Virus record (IMG/VR): IMGVR_UViG_3300047472_000155 | Coordinates: 1 to 64,000 of that record | DNA from: a virus | DNA: 64,000 bases | Direction: 5' to 3' (one strand) | In this document: piece by piece, positions 47,342 to 56,715 of the stretch | How positions within the stretch are numbered: the stretch's first letter is position 1 | How the letters are laid out: each line of letters begins with the position of its first letter | Translations under genes and position numbers: made by a program | Notes under the pieces: generated by a model | Seen by the model: the letters and a program-made list of their open reading frames with translations, nothing else | Database searches by the model: none | What the model was told of the DNA's origin: nothing

Positions 47342-48436
47342 ATGGGTAAAGCATTGCTTGATAATATAGTGATTTTGAATGAACGTAATAAGGGTAAAAA
47401 AGAATTTAAAAACGTAGGTAAAGATATATATAACTTTCTTTACCGCATCAACATTGGACATGGAACAGAACTTCAAGGCACATCAGAAGCTTACGAAAGA
47501 GATATCAAACGTTTCTTTCAATTGATGTGGGGCATTAAAGATTTGAATAAACTTGAAATTGAAGATTTGTATATCCTTCCATCAGATATAGAAAAATTTC
47601 AGACATATCTTGTTAATATGGGATTTAAAAGCAATACCGTAGATCGCAATATTAATGCAGTAAGATCGTTGTATAATTATTTTGAAGAAAATGAGTATCG
47701 TTATAGATATGAAGATGAATGGGTATATATTTCTTCGAGAGTATTTAAAGGTATTAAAAGAGTTGATATTGACGATAAGTCAAGTTATGGATCATTTACT
47801 TTCGAGGAAATGTCCGAAATGATTGAACTTGCAAAAACTCTTGACAATGGAGAAACTAAGTCATTGGCTATTGAATTGGCAAGTATCACTTCCTTTCGCC
47901 TTGAAGCTATTGCAAATATGGAAAGAGGTGATTTTTTCTTCAAAAACAACACATGGGTTGCACGTACTTATGACAAAGGAAAAGAGAATATAAAAGCTAT
48001 TCGTACAGATTTATATGAAAGACTTATTGCTAATGCCGATGAAGGTGACAGAGAAAAACTATTTGATTGCACATCAAGAACATTGCAGCGTACAGTTGAT
48101 ACTTTAATCAATATGATGAAACTTGATAAAGCTGAAAGAAATCTTACCTTCCACTCCATCAAGAAATACGGTATCAATGAAGTTGCTATGATGACAAAAG
48201 GTGATATGAAAGCTATTTCACTTCAAGGTAATCATGCATCATTTGAAACTACTATGAAGTATTACCTTGCATACACGGAAGACTATTCTAAAATGCCTTG
48301 CTTAATGATTGGTCAACCAATTGATACATCTCCCATTCAAGAGCTAGATAGAGAGCAGTTGTTAAATCTATTCATGGAGGCTAGTCGGTCCACTCAATAC
48401 GAATTGCTCCACTTGTTGAATACGCAATCCGAATAA
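47342..48436 (+). CDS. Tyrosine recombinase (second integrase)
   Basis: 364 residues. An N-terminal core-binding domain (TSEAYERDIKRFFQLMWG, SNTVDRNINAVRSLYNYF) precedes the catalytic domain: Arg in ITSFRLEAIANM, Lys in YDKGKENIKA, HSIKK in place of the usual HxxR, His in QGNHASFETTMKYY with the nucleophile Tyr in that segment. The HxxK variant recalls YomM-type phage recombinases. Its own operator-controlled promoter, a terminator after it, and a 31-bp inverted repeat 45 bases downstream suggest an integrase or resolvase with a nearby site. Confidence 0.88.
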   Translation: MGKALLDNIVILNERNKGKKEFKNVGKDIYNFLYRINIGHGTELQGTSEAYERDIKRFFQLMWGIKDLNKLEIEDLYILPSDIEKFQTYLVNMGFKSNTVDRNINAVRSLYNYFEENEYRYRYEDEWVYISSRVFKGIKRVDIDDKSSYGSFTFEEMSEMIELAKTLDNGETKSLAIELASITSFRLEAIANMERGDFFFKNNTWVARTYDKGKENIKAIRTDLYERLIANADEGDREKLFDCTSRTLQRTVDTLINMMKLDKAERNLTFHSIKKYGINEVAMMTKGDMKAISLQGNHASFETTMKYYLAYTEDYSKMPCLMIGQPIDTSPIQELDREQLLNLFMEASRSTQYELLHLLNTQSE

Positions 48437-48445
48437 AAACAAAGA

Positions 48446-48471
48446 CCCCTCCGAATGGAGGGATTATTTTC
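48446..48471 (+). terminator. Intrinsic terminator of the recombinase gene
   Basis: CCCTCC (48447-48452), loop GAAT, GGAGGG (48457-48462), then ATTATTTT. Confidence 0.8.
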
Positions 48472-48480
48472 ATTTTCCGT

Positions 48481-48612
48481 CAGGTTACATTTTTTTCGCT
48501 GAACTAATATATAATTACTTACTCTGTTAATCTGTTATATCTTAGTTACAGTATTATATATTTACAGGATGACTGTAATACTATATTAGTTCAGCGAAAC
48601 TTTTGTAACCTG
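48481..48612. repeat. 31-bp inverted repeat flanking a 70-bp AT-rich centre
   Basis: 48481-48511 and 48582-48612 are inverted copies (27 of 31 positions). The centre holds TGTTATATCTTAGTTAC (48533-48549), which recurs at 385-401, and ATGACTGTAATAC. It lies between converging genes, right after the recombinase, so it is a candidate recombination site or replication/regulatory palindrome. Confidence 0.75.
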
Positions 48613-48628
48613 TCGGGAAAAAAATTTC

Positions 48629-49384
48629 TTATTTTGCAATCGAATATCCATTTGCTATGCCGTTTTCTCCGGCAAATTTCTGTCTATCTATGTTTACTAA
48701 TCCACTACGTTGTAGTTCATCAACATACTTTCTAAAGGTCGGTTCTGACATCAATACCTCATCCTTAATGCTTCTCGATGGTATTTTACATACCTTTAAT
48801 CCTCCTTGTTTGTATTTGATGTATCCGTAAATATAAAATGCATTGACTCCCAAGTCTTTGTTGTTCATGCATTGTTCAAATATTTCATAATTTATTTTGT
48901 GCGTGTTTTCTACTTCATAAAAGGTTCCATCTAGGATTTTGTCCTTTTCTGAGTCGGGATTTCTAAAAAAACTTTTCACAGGGTACTTGACTTTATAGTT
49001 CAAATCCTGTATAATAGTCTTATAGCCAGTTAATGTCCTGTGATCATCTATTAACATAAATTCAACAAACCCATTCTCCATTGTCCATGATATCGGATAA
49101 CTTGACGTTGTACGTGTATAACCCATTGTATCAAGTATCCCATTGTTCTTTATAATATAATCTATCTTCTTTTCGACTGGAGATTTTTGAAGTTTCTGCT
49201 TGATTGTTGCTTGAGTAATCTTCTCGTCTTTGTACCATTCACAATATCTATATAGGTACGTTACATAATAGTAATATGAGTACGTAAATGCATTGTGCTT
49301 CGCTGATGATATGTTTTCACGTATATCTTTGAATATCTCATTTGGAACGTAAATGTGATCTTTTATTTTTTGTTTAGTCTTCAC
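48629..49384 (-). CDS. Winged-helix protein, replication-initiator or regulator type
   Basis: 251 residues. The N-terminal part (HIYVPNEIFKDIRENISSAKHNAFTYSYYYYVTYLYRY) and C-terminal SRSIKDEVLMSEPTFRKYVDELQRSGLVNIDRQKF read as two winged-helix units, the second a clear recognition-helix segment. This layout is common in plasmid/phage replication initiators and in ROM-type regulators. It is a single minus-strand gene with its own promoter (49428-49456) next to a long inverted repeat, which would suit an initiator. Function not proven. Confidence 0.65.
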   Translation of the reverse strand: MKTKQKIKDHIYVPNEIFKDIRENISSAKHNAFTYSYYYYVTYLYRYCEWYKDEKITQATIKQKLQKSPVEKKIDYIIKNNGILDTMGYTRTTSSYPISWTMENGFVEFMLIDDHRTLTGYKTIIQDLNYKVKYPVKSFFRNPDSEKDKILDGTFYEVENTHKINYEIFEQCMNNKDLGVNAFYIYGYIKYKQGGLKVCKIPSRSIKDEVLMSEPTFRKYVDELQRSGLVNIDRQKFAGENGIANGYSIAK

Positions 49385-49427
49385 TAACTACCCTTCTTCC
49401 CTGTGGTTATGTTTTTTGCATACCATT

Positions 49428-49456
49428 AGTATAATATAAATTGAAATGTTTGTCAA
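49428..49456 (-). promoter_or_regulatory. Promoter for the winged-helix gene
   Basis: TTGACA-17-TATACT on the minus strand. The spacer differs from the conserved cassette. Confidence 0.82.
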
Positions 49457-49488
49457 GTGAAATATAAAATGAATCGGGAGTGTTGTAT

Positions 49489-49818
49489 ATGTCAAATGAA
49501 ATCAACGTAGAAAAAATTATTAAATTTATTCACAAGAATATCGAAAGCTTTTACAATATTGAACTTACTGACCGCGAAAAACAATTGATGCACGTTTATT
49601 ATGGAATGCTTGAAATAGCTCTTGAAGATGAAAAAGATGAAGCTTACACCGAATCAATTGAAGAAATGGATGTGCTAGAACAGGAATGGGAATATATTGT
49701 TAATAGCGAGTATGACAACGAAGAAATAGCTAGTTGGGCTGTCTTGAATGTTGATACCCTATTCGAAACGATTAGACAAGAAAGAGAAGTCGCTGATATG
49801 TATAGAGGATTAGAATAA
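49489..49818 (+). CDS. Acidic protein, unknown
   Basis: 109 residues from ATG 49489, eight bases after GGGAG. Strongly acidic and helical (EINVEKIIKFIHKNIESFYNIELTDREKQLMHVYYGMLEIALEDEKDEAYTESIEEMD). Charge suggests a DNA-mimic or protein-binding role, which is speculative. It heads the plus-strand block 49.5-52.5 kb. Confidence 0.65.
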   Translation: MSNEINVEKIIKFIHKNIESFYNIELTDREKQLMHVYYGMLEIALEDEKDEAYTESIEEMDVLEQEWEYIVNSEYDNEEIASWAVLNVDTLFETIRQEREVADMYRGLE

Positions 49819-49867
49819 TTACTAGCAAGACAGTGAATTGATTTTAAAGGGTGAGATGCCTTCACAT

Positions 49868-50782
49868 ATGAAGAGGATGTTTTTAATAATGAATAATAAA
49901 GTAAGTGTAGATGTTAAAAATAATTATAATGTTCAAACACCGTTGTCAAATGTATTGGCAAGTGTATTCTCTTACAATGACAATCATACCGTCAGAACTT
50001 TAATGATTGACAATGAACCGTGGTTTGTTGCAAAAGATGTGTGTGATATCTTAGAAATATCGAAATATCGTGACGCATTAAGTAGATTGGATGATGATGA
50101 AAGGGGGTCGGTATTAGTGGATACCCCTGGAGGAAAGCAAGAAATGGGCGCTGTTAATGAATCTGGATTATATTCGATTATCATGAAGAGTCGAAAACCA
50201 GAAGCTAAGGTATTTAAAAAATGGATTACACATGAGGTTATACCTTCTATTCGAAAAAGTGGAAAATATGATGTAGTAAATACCATTCAGGATTCATACA
50301 TGATTCAAAATCCAGTTGAACGGGCTAAGGCGTGGATTGTAGAACAGGAAAAACTTCAATTAGCAGAATTACAAGTTAAAGAATTGGAGATTGTAGTAGT
50401 AAAAAAAGATGAAGTAATTTTAGAGAAAGATGAAATGATTCAAGAATTAGAACCAGATGCCATATATGCAAGAGACATGTTGATTGGGAATGGTCTTTCA
50501 TTAGCAACTGACATAGCAAAGATTTATGGAATGAGTTCTCATAAATTTAATAAATTACTTAATACACTCAACGTGCAATACAAACTAAAAGGTTCTAATC
50601 ATTGGTTGTTATATAGTAAATACGATGGGCTTGGCTACACTCATTTAAAAAGTACTAGGATAGAAACAAAATATGACTCCAAGACTAGTTACACTATGAT
50701 GTGGACTGAAAAAGGGAAAAGGTTCCTTTATGATTTATTATCTGAATTAAATATTTATCCAGATATTGTAAGTGTAAAATAA
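49868..50782 (+). CDS. BRO/KilAC antirepressor
   Basis: 304 residues from ATG 49868; ATG 49889 is an alternative, with AGAGG between the two. A Bro-N domain (VRTLMIDNEPWFVAKDVCDILEISKYRDALSRLDDDE ... GGKQEMGAVNESGLYSIIMKSRKPEAKVFKKWITHEVIPSIRKSGKY) is joined through a coiled coil to a KilAC/ANT domain (SLATDIAKIYGMSSHKFNKLLNTLNV ... YTMMWTEKGKRFLYDLL). Such proteins counteract phage repressors and mark temperate phages. Confidence 0.93.
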   Translation: MKRMFLIMNNKVSVDVKNNYNVQTPLSNVLASVFSYNDNHTVRTLMIDNEPWFVAKDVCDILEISKYRDALSRLDDDERGSVLVDTPGGKQEMGAVNESGLYSIIMKSRKPEAKVFKKWITHEVIPSIRKSGKYDVVNTIQDSYMIQNPVERAKAWIVEQEKLQLAELQVKELEIVVVKKDEVILEKDEMIQELEPDAIYARDMLIGNGLSLATDIAKIYGMSSHKFNKLLNTLNVQYKLKGSNHWLLYSKYDGLGYTHLKSTRIETKYDSKTSYTMMWTEKGKRFLYDLLSELNIYPDIVSVK

Positions 50783-50788
50783 AATTAA

Positions 50789-51355
<567 letters not shown>

Positions 51356-51385
51356 TTTCATGAACATAAAGGGAGTGAATTGTAA

Positions 51386-51730
51386 ATGTCAGAATTGAAC
51401 AAAGAAGAAATGAAAGAAATGGCACGTGTATTTTTCATGTTTAAAAAACAAGGTTTACACGTTTCGTTTAAAGAAGTTGCAGAAGTTACTTTCTTTGACT
51501 TTAAGACAGATGAAAGATCAGATAGTAAAAAAAATCTTGAATCACTCATAGAACAAATGTTTGATAAAACAAAGGATAGGATTTTAAATGAAGGATATTT
51601 GACTTCTCCAGCTCCATATATTATCCATGAAGGAAAGTATCTTGATTTCCGTGAAGATTATTCAGATGAGTATATTGTAAATAAACTTATGCTTGGTAAA
51701 ATGAAAAGGGTGATATATTATGAACGATAA
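51386..51730 (+). CDS. Unknown protein
   Basis: 114 residues from ATG 51386 after GGGAGTG. ELNKEEMKEMARVFFMFKKQGLHVSFKEVAEV suggests a helix-turn-helix-like start; the rest is acidic. Overlaps the next gene by 11 bases. No family is recognised. Confidence 0.65.
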   Translation: MSELNKEEMKEMARVFFMFKKQGLHVSFKEVAEVTFFDFKTDERSDSKKNLESLIEQMFDKTKDRILNEGYLTSPAPYIIHEGKYLDFREDYSDEYIVNKLMLGKMKRVIYYER

Positions 51731-52028
51731 AGAATGGGAAACAAGAGAATGGAAAACAAGAGAAGTGAGCGATATTAAGCTTATAAACAAAGAAACAGGA
51801 GAGGTAGTTCTTTATATGAATTCATTAAAAGAAACAAAATTTCCTATTACAAATTTGCCATCGTTAGCAAATGTTCAAGTTAGCGCTATTCGTACTATGT
51901 GGGAGATTGCACAAAATAGAATAGATGATATTTATTCTGTCGAAGGTGCTAAAATTGAGAAACAAGCTTTTGAACGTTGGATGGAAATTGTTTTTCCATT
52001 TAATTATATGGATATTATAAGAGCATGA
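51720..52028 (+). CDS. Unknown protein
   Basis: 102 residues. The N-terminus repeats the motif EWETREWKTREV, then a beta-type stretch (IKLINKETGEVVLYMN) and a helical C-terminus. Overlaps the previous gene by 11 bases and the following zinc-protein frame by 4. Confidence 0.65.
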   Translation: MNDKEWETREWKTREVSDIKLINKETGEVVLYMNSLKETKFPITNLPSLANVQVSAIRTMWEIAQNRIDDIYSVEGAKIEKQAFERWMEIVFPFNYMDIIRA

Positions 52029-52222
52029 AACAAAAACACTATAAACCAACTAAGAAGATTAAATCTGAGTTACTTTTGCAAGGAAATAAATGTGAGTGCT
52101 GATATCCTCTTCCATTGCAACCAAGATCAATACATGAAGGATTTTGGTATTATGGTCAAGTATACGTAGAGTATACAGAGAATTGTACGTGGTGTGGCAA
52201 ATCAAATACATGGAAAGCATAA
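52025..52222 (+). pseudogene. Zinc-binding protein frame interrupted by an in-frame TGA
   Basis: From ATG 52025 the frame reads MKQKHYKPTKKIKSELLLQ, then GNKCEC, a TGA at 52100-52102, and continues YPLPLQPRSIHEGFWYYGQ to TENCTWCGKSNTWKA and a TAA at 52220-52222. Two Cys-pairs (CEC and CTWC) frame a zinc ribbon that makes sense only if the TGA is read through. A TGG-to-TGA change is the simplest explanation. TGA is a normal stop elsewhere in the window. Confidence 0.6.
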
Positions 52223-52236
52223 GGAGTGATGATGTA

Positions 52237-52461
52237 ATGTTCTATGTTCACGTTAAAAGTGGTACTAATGGTTATAGCGATTACGGTAATTGCGATTTAA
52301 TGATTAAAGATATTGATAGTTCTAATGTTCCACATGTTGGTGATTTCCTCACAATTGACAATGTCAAATACTTAGTAAGAGAAGTAAATAGGAAGTATTC
52401 CAATGCGTATCAAAGTGATGGTATGCTAGAATATATTTATGTATATGTTATAAATGCTTAA
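52237..52461 (+). CDS. Small protein, unknown
   Basis: 74 residues from ATG 52237, nine bases after AAGGAGTG. FYVHVKSGTNGYSDYGNCDLMIKD and HVGDFLTIDNVKYLVREVNRKYS suggest a small beta-barrel (VGDFL turn). Last gene of the plus-strand block before a bidirectional terminator. Confidence 0.65.
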   Translation: MFYVHVKSGTNGYSDYGNCDLMIKDIDSSNVPHVGDFLTIDNVKYLVREVNRKYSNAYQSDGMLEYIYVYVINA

Positions 52462-52478
52462 CTAAATACAAATATTAA

Positions 52479-52508
52479 AAGCGCTGGAATTATCCAGCGC
52501 TTCTTTTT
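52479..52508. terminator. Bidirectional intrinsic terminator
   Basis: AAGCGCTGG (52479-52487), loop, CCAGCGCTT (52494-52502), then CTTTTT on the plus strand and CTTTTAAT on the minus strand. Separates converging genes. Confidence 0.88.
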
Positions 52509-53041
52509 ATATCTACCTCTACATTTCCAGTTGAAGATACAGTATGAGTTACTTCCTTTACTTCATCCTCTGCAAACATCTTTCGCGCTTTCTCCATTAC
52601 CTTTAAAATGTACGTGTAACTCTCTTCTAACTCTTTACGCTCATTTGCCATGTCACGCATGATTCGTGATTGTTCTGTCAATCTCTTGTCTTGATCAATT
52701 ACTTTTTGATGTAACGTTTTATTTTGCTTTTGTAAATTTTTTAGAAGATCAACAAATCCATCCATTGTTTCTCTTACTTTATTGGCAAGTGTGAAAGATG
52801 TGTTAGATGTATATGCTTCTAATGTAGACTCATCTAGTCCGGTTTCACTTTCCGACATTAAATGTTTGTACCATCGGTTACGACACATATAGAATGTGAT
52901 GCCTAATTCGTTTGCCGCTTCTTTAAATGCTCTTGTTGCACTATTAGGATACTTGGTAACAAGCCTTCTCAGAACCGAATCTTCCTCATCTGTCCAATCG
53001 TGATTAGCACTTTTTTTCTTTATTTCCACAGAAGAGATCAC
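52490..53041 (-). CDS. SANT/Myb-like DNA-binding coiled-coil protein (RsfA-type)
   Basis: 183 residues. HDWTDEEDSVLRRLVTKYPNSATRAFKEAANELGITFYMCRNRWYKHL is a SANT/Myb-type helix-turn-helix like that of the RsfA prespore regulators in Bacilli. Residues ~90-160 are a coiled coil (LKNLQKQNKTLHQKVIDQDKRLTEQSRIMRDM), probably for dimerisation. It is likely a transcriptional regulator, placed at the edge of the gene desert. The family is inferred from this pattern. Confidence 0.75.
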   Translation of the reverse strand: MISSVEIKKKSANHDWTDEEDSVLRRLVTKYPNSATRAFKEAANELGITFYMCRNRWYKHLMSESETGLDESTLEAYTSNTSFTLANKVRETMDGFVDLLKNLQKQNKTLHQKVIDQDKRLTEQSRIMRDMANERKELEESYTYILKVMEKARKMFAEDEVKEVTHTVSSTGNVEVDIKRSAG

Positions 53042-53760
53042 CCATCCCTATATAGTATTTGTTAGCCATGTTTACTAATTATAGGATACACAACTTGAAC
53101 ATATTAGTCAAGCTATTGGTAAACGGCTAAATGTGTCTAGGTATAATATGGGAAATGGTAGGTAAATATTTGGAACAGGTTTCAGAACACAGGGTACTCT
53201 ATATATCGAAAAGCTATAAAAATGTTATAACTAAGCCCCCCTACCTAGTGTGCATATAATAGATGACATTACATGGTTTTATTTTTTAACGTAGAGTAGG
53301 GTGAAAAGTAGATGTCTGAACATCTTGACGATTTTTTATGTGAAAATAATAGCATGGATATCTAATTGAAATGTGAGTACATATAAGTGGTTTACCGTTA
53401 AAGAGCAAAGTCGTCTGCGTTAAAAATAAAACGTGCGAAAATAGGGTATGTTGAGATGTGAGTATGTTTGTAGTTGTTCAGTAGTGTAATGTGATGGGAT
53501 TATAGTGTGATACAAATTGAATGGAAATAAAGTAATCGAGCGCAATTGCAGTGCCCAGGGGTATATGGAAATTGAATCCAGATCTGCATGTTATAACCTA
53601 CCCCCGGCATGTCGTGGAATTAACGTTCCGCGACATTAATCGAGAATATACATTATATTGTGTAAAATACCATATTTTGGCTAATATTTGATAATTGCTA
53701 AATAATGGATATTTTTCATTTTTTTAAAAAATTTTAAAATTTTAAAAATTGCATATATTC
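53042..53760. other. Gene desert, left part, with a near-perfect palindrome
   Basis: No frame here has a credible start and ribosome-binding site. A 28-bp near-palindrome at about 53607-53634 (ATGTCGTGGAA / TTCCGCGACAT) is the only clear structure. C-runs (AAGCCCCCC near 53233, CCTACCCCC near 53600) stand out from the AT-rich background. Confidence 0.5.
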
Positions 53761-54310
53761 AAGCTCACACAACGGAGTGATATAACACCAATCGCATGAT
53801 GCAAGACACCCTCACCACTATGCACAACTATATTGCACACAATCTAATTTTATATTATTCAATTTATTACTATATTATCATCAACAATTCACATTGCAAC
53901 AATTCACATTCCCACAATATACCCAACATGCACATATATCTCACTCAATCAAATAATGCACAATATCCATGCAATACACACAATCTAATCGTCAATATGT
54001 ATACAATCCATACGATAGAGCTAGACATCAATCATAGAAATCAATCATAGACATCAATACGAGATAATCATACATAATTCAATCTAACACCATTTAATTG
54101 TATAAAATAGATGATGCACACATACATATCATGCACAATTCAATCACTCAATATTTAATTGTGCACAATTGAATCAATACCAATATAATTAATAGCCATA
54201 TAATGATATTCAATGTAATCAACTCCGATTATATTTCTAAAAACCGTAAATGCGTATATATGCAATACTATGTCAATATACCTAATATATTATGCACACA
54301 TAGGCATATA
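53760..54310. repeat. Strongly G-poor strand with short A/C-rich repeats
   Basis: The plus strand is nearly free of G over several hundred bases and rich in words such as CACAAT, ATGCACA and ATCAATCATAG (repeated near 54022-54060). TTGTGCACAA palindromes occur. The strand asymmetry is unlike any other part of the window. It holds one low-complexity frame that is not accepted as a gene. Confidence 0.6.
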
Positions 54311-54419
54311 TTGTATGATCTAGGATGTAAGCGTTTAATTTTAAGGTATAAGGCGTATATCATCAATACCTAACAATACCATTACCCTATAGGATAGAGT
54401 GTCTTATACGCAATCCTAC

Positions 54420-54780
54420 CATGACATATATTATGTATATTCTTACAATATAATACATATGATATACTCACTATGATATTATGTATATGTATATATCTAT
54501 ATGTATATATCTATGTGTTAATATCATATTGATAGTAATGATATGATACATACAACATGTATCTATCTATGTGATACTATCTATATGATAATATGTATGT
54601 GTATGTATCTATATGTTACTATCTACATATACATATCATATTGTTATTATCATAATGTTAGTATCTATGTGGATATATGACGATACTTGCAACATGCGAG
54701 CAATATGATATCGACCTAGCATATAGCAACGTGATATATATAGTACATACATATGAGCACTCACACATATAAGATAAAGT
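54420..54780. repeat. Degenerate tandem TATCTATATG-type repeats
   Basis: Variants of TATCTATRTG joined by TTAATATCAT/GTATGTGTATG words fill about 250 bp. They resemble a decayed microsatellite or an AT-rich unwinding region. Confidence 0.6.
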
Positions 54781-54871
54781 CAATAGGGAACATATATACC
54801 CATCTATATGCGTTACAATGCATTGTAATGGGCAAGTTGTTTACTCATTGTTTATACATTGATTTAAAACG

Positions 54872-55990
54872 ATAGAAAGCGCTTACTTGGGAAATAGTGC
54901 ACACCTACGCCATTTGCAAACGCTTACATATTAGAAATGGACAATTATTTCCCAAAACGCATGTATAAGTATTCATTATTAGTGTATATGAAAGCGGTTA
55001 AATGCATGATTATGCATAGAAGCATACGAATGTATGATAAAATGAGGATAAAGTGCTAATATATCAATTGATCTAAATAATGGATAAGTTTTTAATTTTC
55101 AATCTAATATTGATATATGTTTGACTTATTGCTGACTGAAAGTGCTTACATACATAAAATGTAAAATATGTATGTAATTAATATGAAAACGCTTACATTT
55201 TCGGATCGCAAGATATGTAAATAAATATATAAATTACTATAAAATGTATATTTTTATTATTTAAAAAAGTCAAGTAGTAAATTGATAATTATGTGAACAT
55301 TATGTGAACATGCAATTAATCAATTGGTATAATCATTGAGATATTCCGTATAGAGTAAATACACACAATTGATCCATAGAGGGTATTAGGGTTCCGTATT
55401 TTCAATTCCACGGCACAAGTAGTGTACTTGTTAGGGGTAGAATATAAAGCCTCTTAGAAGGGCAAATAAAGCGCTTACATTTGACATACATTTATGTGTG
55501 TTAAAGTGTAGTCAAATAGCAAAATGTATAAATATACATGATATACGTTGCGTTATTGATCCGCAATAATTACCGAACATTCAAAAAAGCCTTATGTATC
55601 AACGATCTGATTCGCTAACTTTCTGATAGCTTACATAATAAATCTGATTTATCGCACATATAAAAATTTTCTATTCCCTTATAGAATAAGGGTTTTAGGA
55701 CTTATGTAAAAATATGTTTATGCATACCCGAATATAATTGTGTCTAAAATATGTACGTTTATTCATTTAAATTTTAAAAACCTATTGACATTTAAAAATC
55801 ATTTGATCTAGCATTTGCAAAACACGAACATTCTGACCAACAGTGGCATAGTTTATGAGCTAAATCCGAACATTCGAGTATATAAAGCGCTTACAATAAA
55901 ATATCCTAAAAATATACGAACATAAATTCGTATATTGACATCTGAAATAATATGTGATTTTAATTAAAATGAAAGCGTTTTATTGACAAT
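54872..55990. repeat. Dispersed CGCTTACA and CGAACAT repeats
   Basis: AAAGCGCTTACA-like words occur near 54876, 54918, 55137, 55185, 55468, 55883 and 55972. CGAACATTC-like words occur near 55568, 55823 and 55867, with related CGAACA at 55917 and 56006 and GTGAACAT twice near 55292-55307. Spacing is irregular. Many TTGACA hexamers are interspersed. They read as protein-binding sites of an origin or control region. Confidence 0.6.
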
Positions 55991-56056
55991 ATATGTAAAA
56001 AACATACGAACAAATGGGAACAAATTGTGAATATTGTGTGTCATATCTTTATGCAC

Positions 56057-56086
56057 TTGACATGCAATCCTACTATGAAATAGTAT
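56057..56086 (+). promoter_or_regulatory. Promoter before the 56.1-kb RNA candidate
   Basis: TTGACA (56057-56062), an 18-bp spacer and TAGTAT (56081-56086). Confidence 0.6.
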
Positions 56087-56700
56087 GGAGAAGCAAACAA
56101 GACAAAACACACCTAGAGCACGAATGAGTGACCGACATTAATAGGTCGCACACGAACGGACACAATGACGGATAAGCTACCGACACACGAATAAGCCTAG
56201 CTACTAGAATTTTAGTAACTAACTTATGGTAAGTGTTAGATAAAATGAGGGTGAATAGGTTGAACACGTTATGCAATGCTAACACGCCTATGAACTATGG
56301 CGAATGACCATAGAAGAAAGGGAATGGTGAGAAGCCCAAAGCGGCATGTATGCACGAAAGGTCATTCGATATGATAACCTAGACGCTCATACATTGATTG
56401 CATTTAATATCATTGGTTCCTTGACAATCTAACGGTTTATCGCATACCTAGACTACGCCGAAAGGCAATGTCAAAAGCGATACATTGTGTGAGGTCTATG
56501 TGCCTAGTAGTGTATAGGGTTAAGGGCAACAAAATGACGAAAGGTTAGTCAATGGTACGTGCATTATGAGCGTACATGATACACATGTAAGGCATTGCGT
56601 ACATGTGTATGGCATAAACTAATTTAGTAACGTTTTGGATACCATGAGAGTAATACATGAAGGACAATGCCATGGATAGCGTACTATCGTTAACTCACAA
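56087..56700 (+). ncRNA. Candidate large structured RNA (~600 nt) with pseudoknot
   Basis: Less AT-rich than its surroundings and without genes. Helices seen: GACC/GGTC (56129-56146); ACAC-ATAAG-TACTA with TAGTA-CTTAT-GTGT (about 56183-56236); CGAATGACC (56301-56309) with GGTCATTCG (56360-56368); TAGACGCTC with GAGGTCTA (56379-56388, 56491-56498); TTGACA (56421-56426) with TGTCAA (56469-56474) crossed by TATCGC (56438-56443) with GCGATA (56477-56482), around a GCC-GAAA-GGC hairpin (56457-56466); GTACG/CGTAC near 56555. GNRA-type loops and the crossing helices favour a folded RNA. Family unknown. Confidence 0.6.
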
Positions 56701-56715
56701 TGTAAAAGGAATAAT

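Noticed and set aside
48481-48612. Protelomerase target (linear plasmid prophage)
   Set aside because: The arms are separated by about 70 bp rather than forming one continuous palindrome, and the neighbouring recombinase is far shorter than known protelomerases.
52100-52102. Genome-wide recoding of TGA
   Set aside because: TGA ends many convincing genes here (for example those ending at 46353, 57494 and 58353), so TGA is a stop; only a local event is proposed.
53796-54050. 84-residue frame in the G-poor zone
   Set aside because: Composition is low-complexity (I/N/H/Y from A/C/T words), the nearest GGAG is about 20 bases too far from the ATG, and neighbouring frames are just as open.
56073-56285. 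70-residue minus-strand frame
   Set aside because: No ribosome-binding site, residue pattern unlike a protein, and it lies over the plus-strand helices of the RNA candidate.
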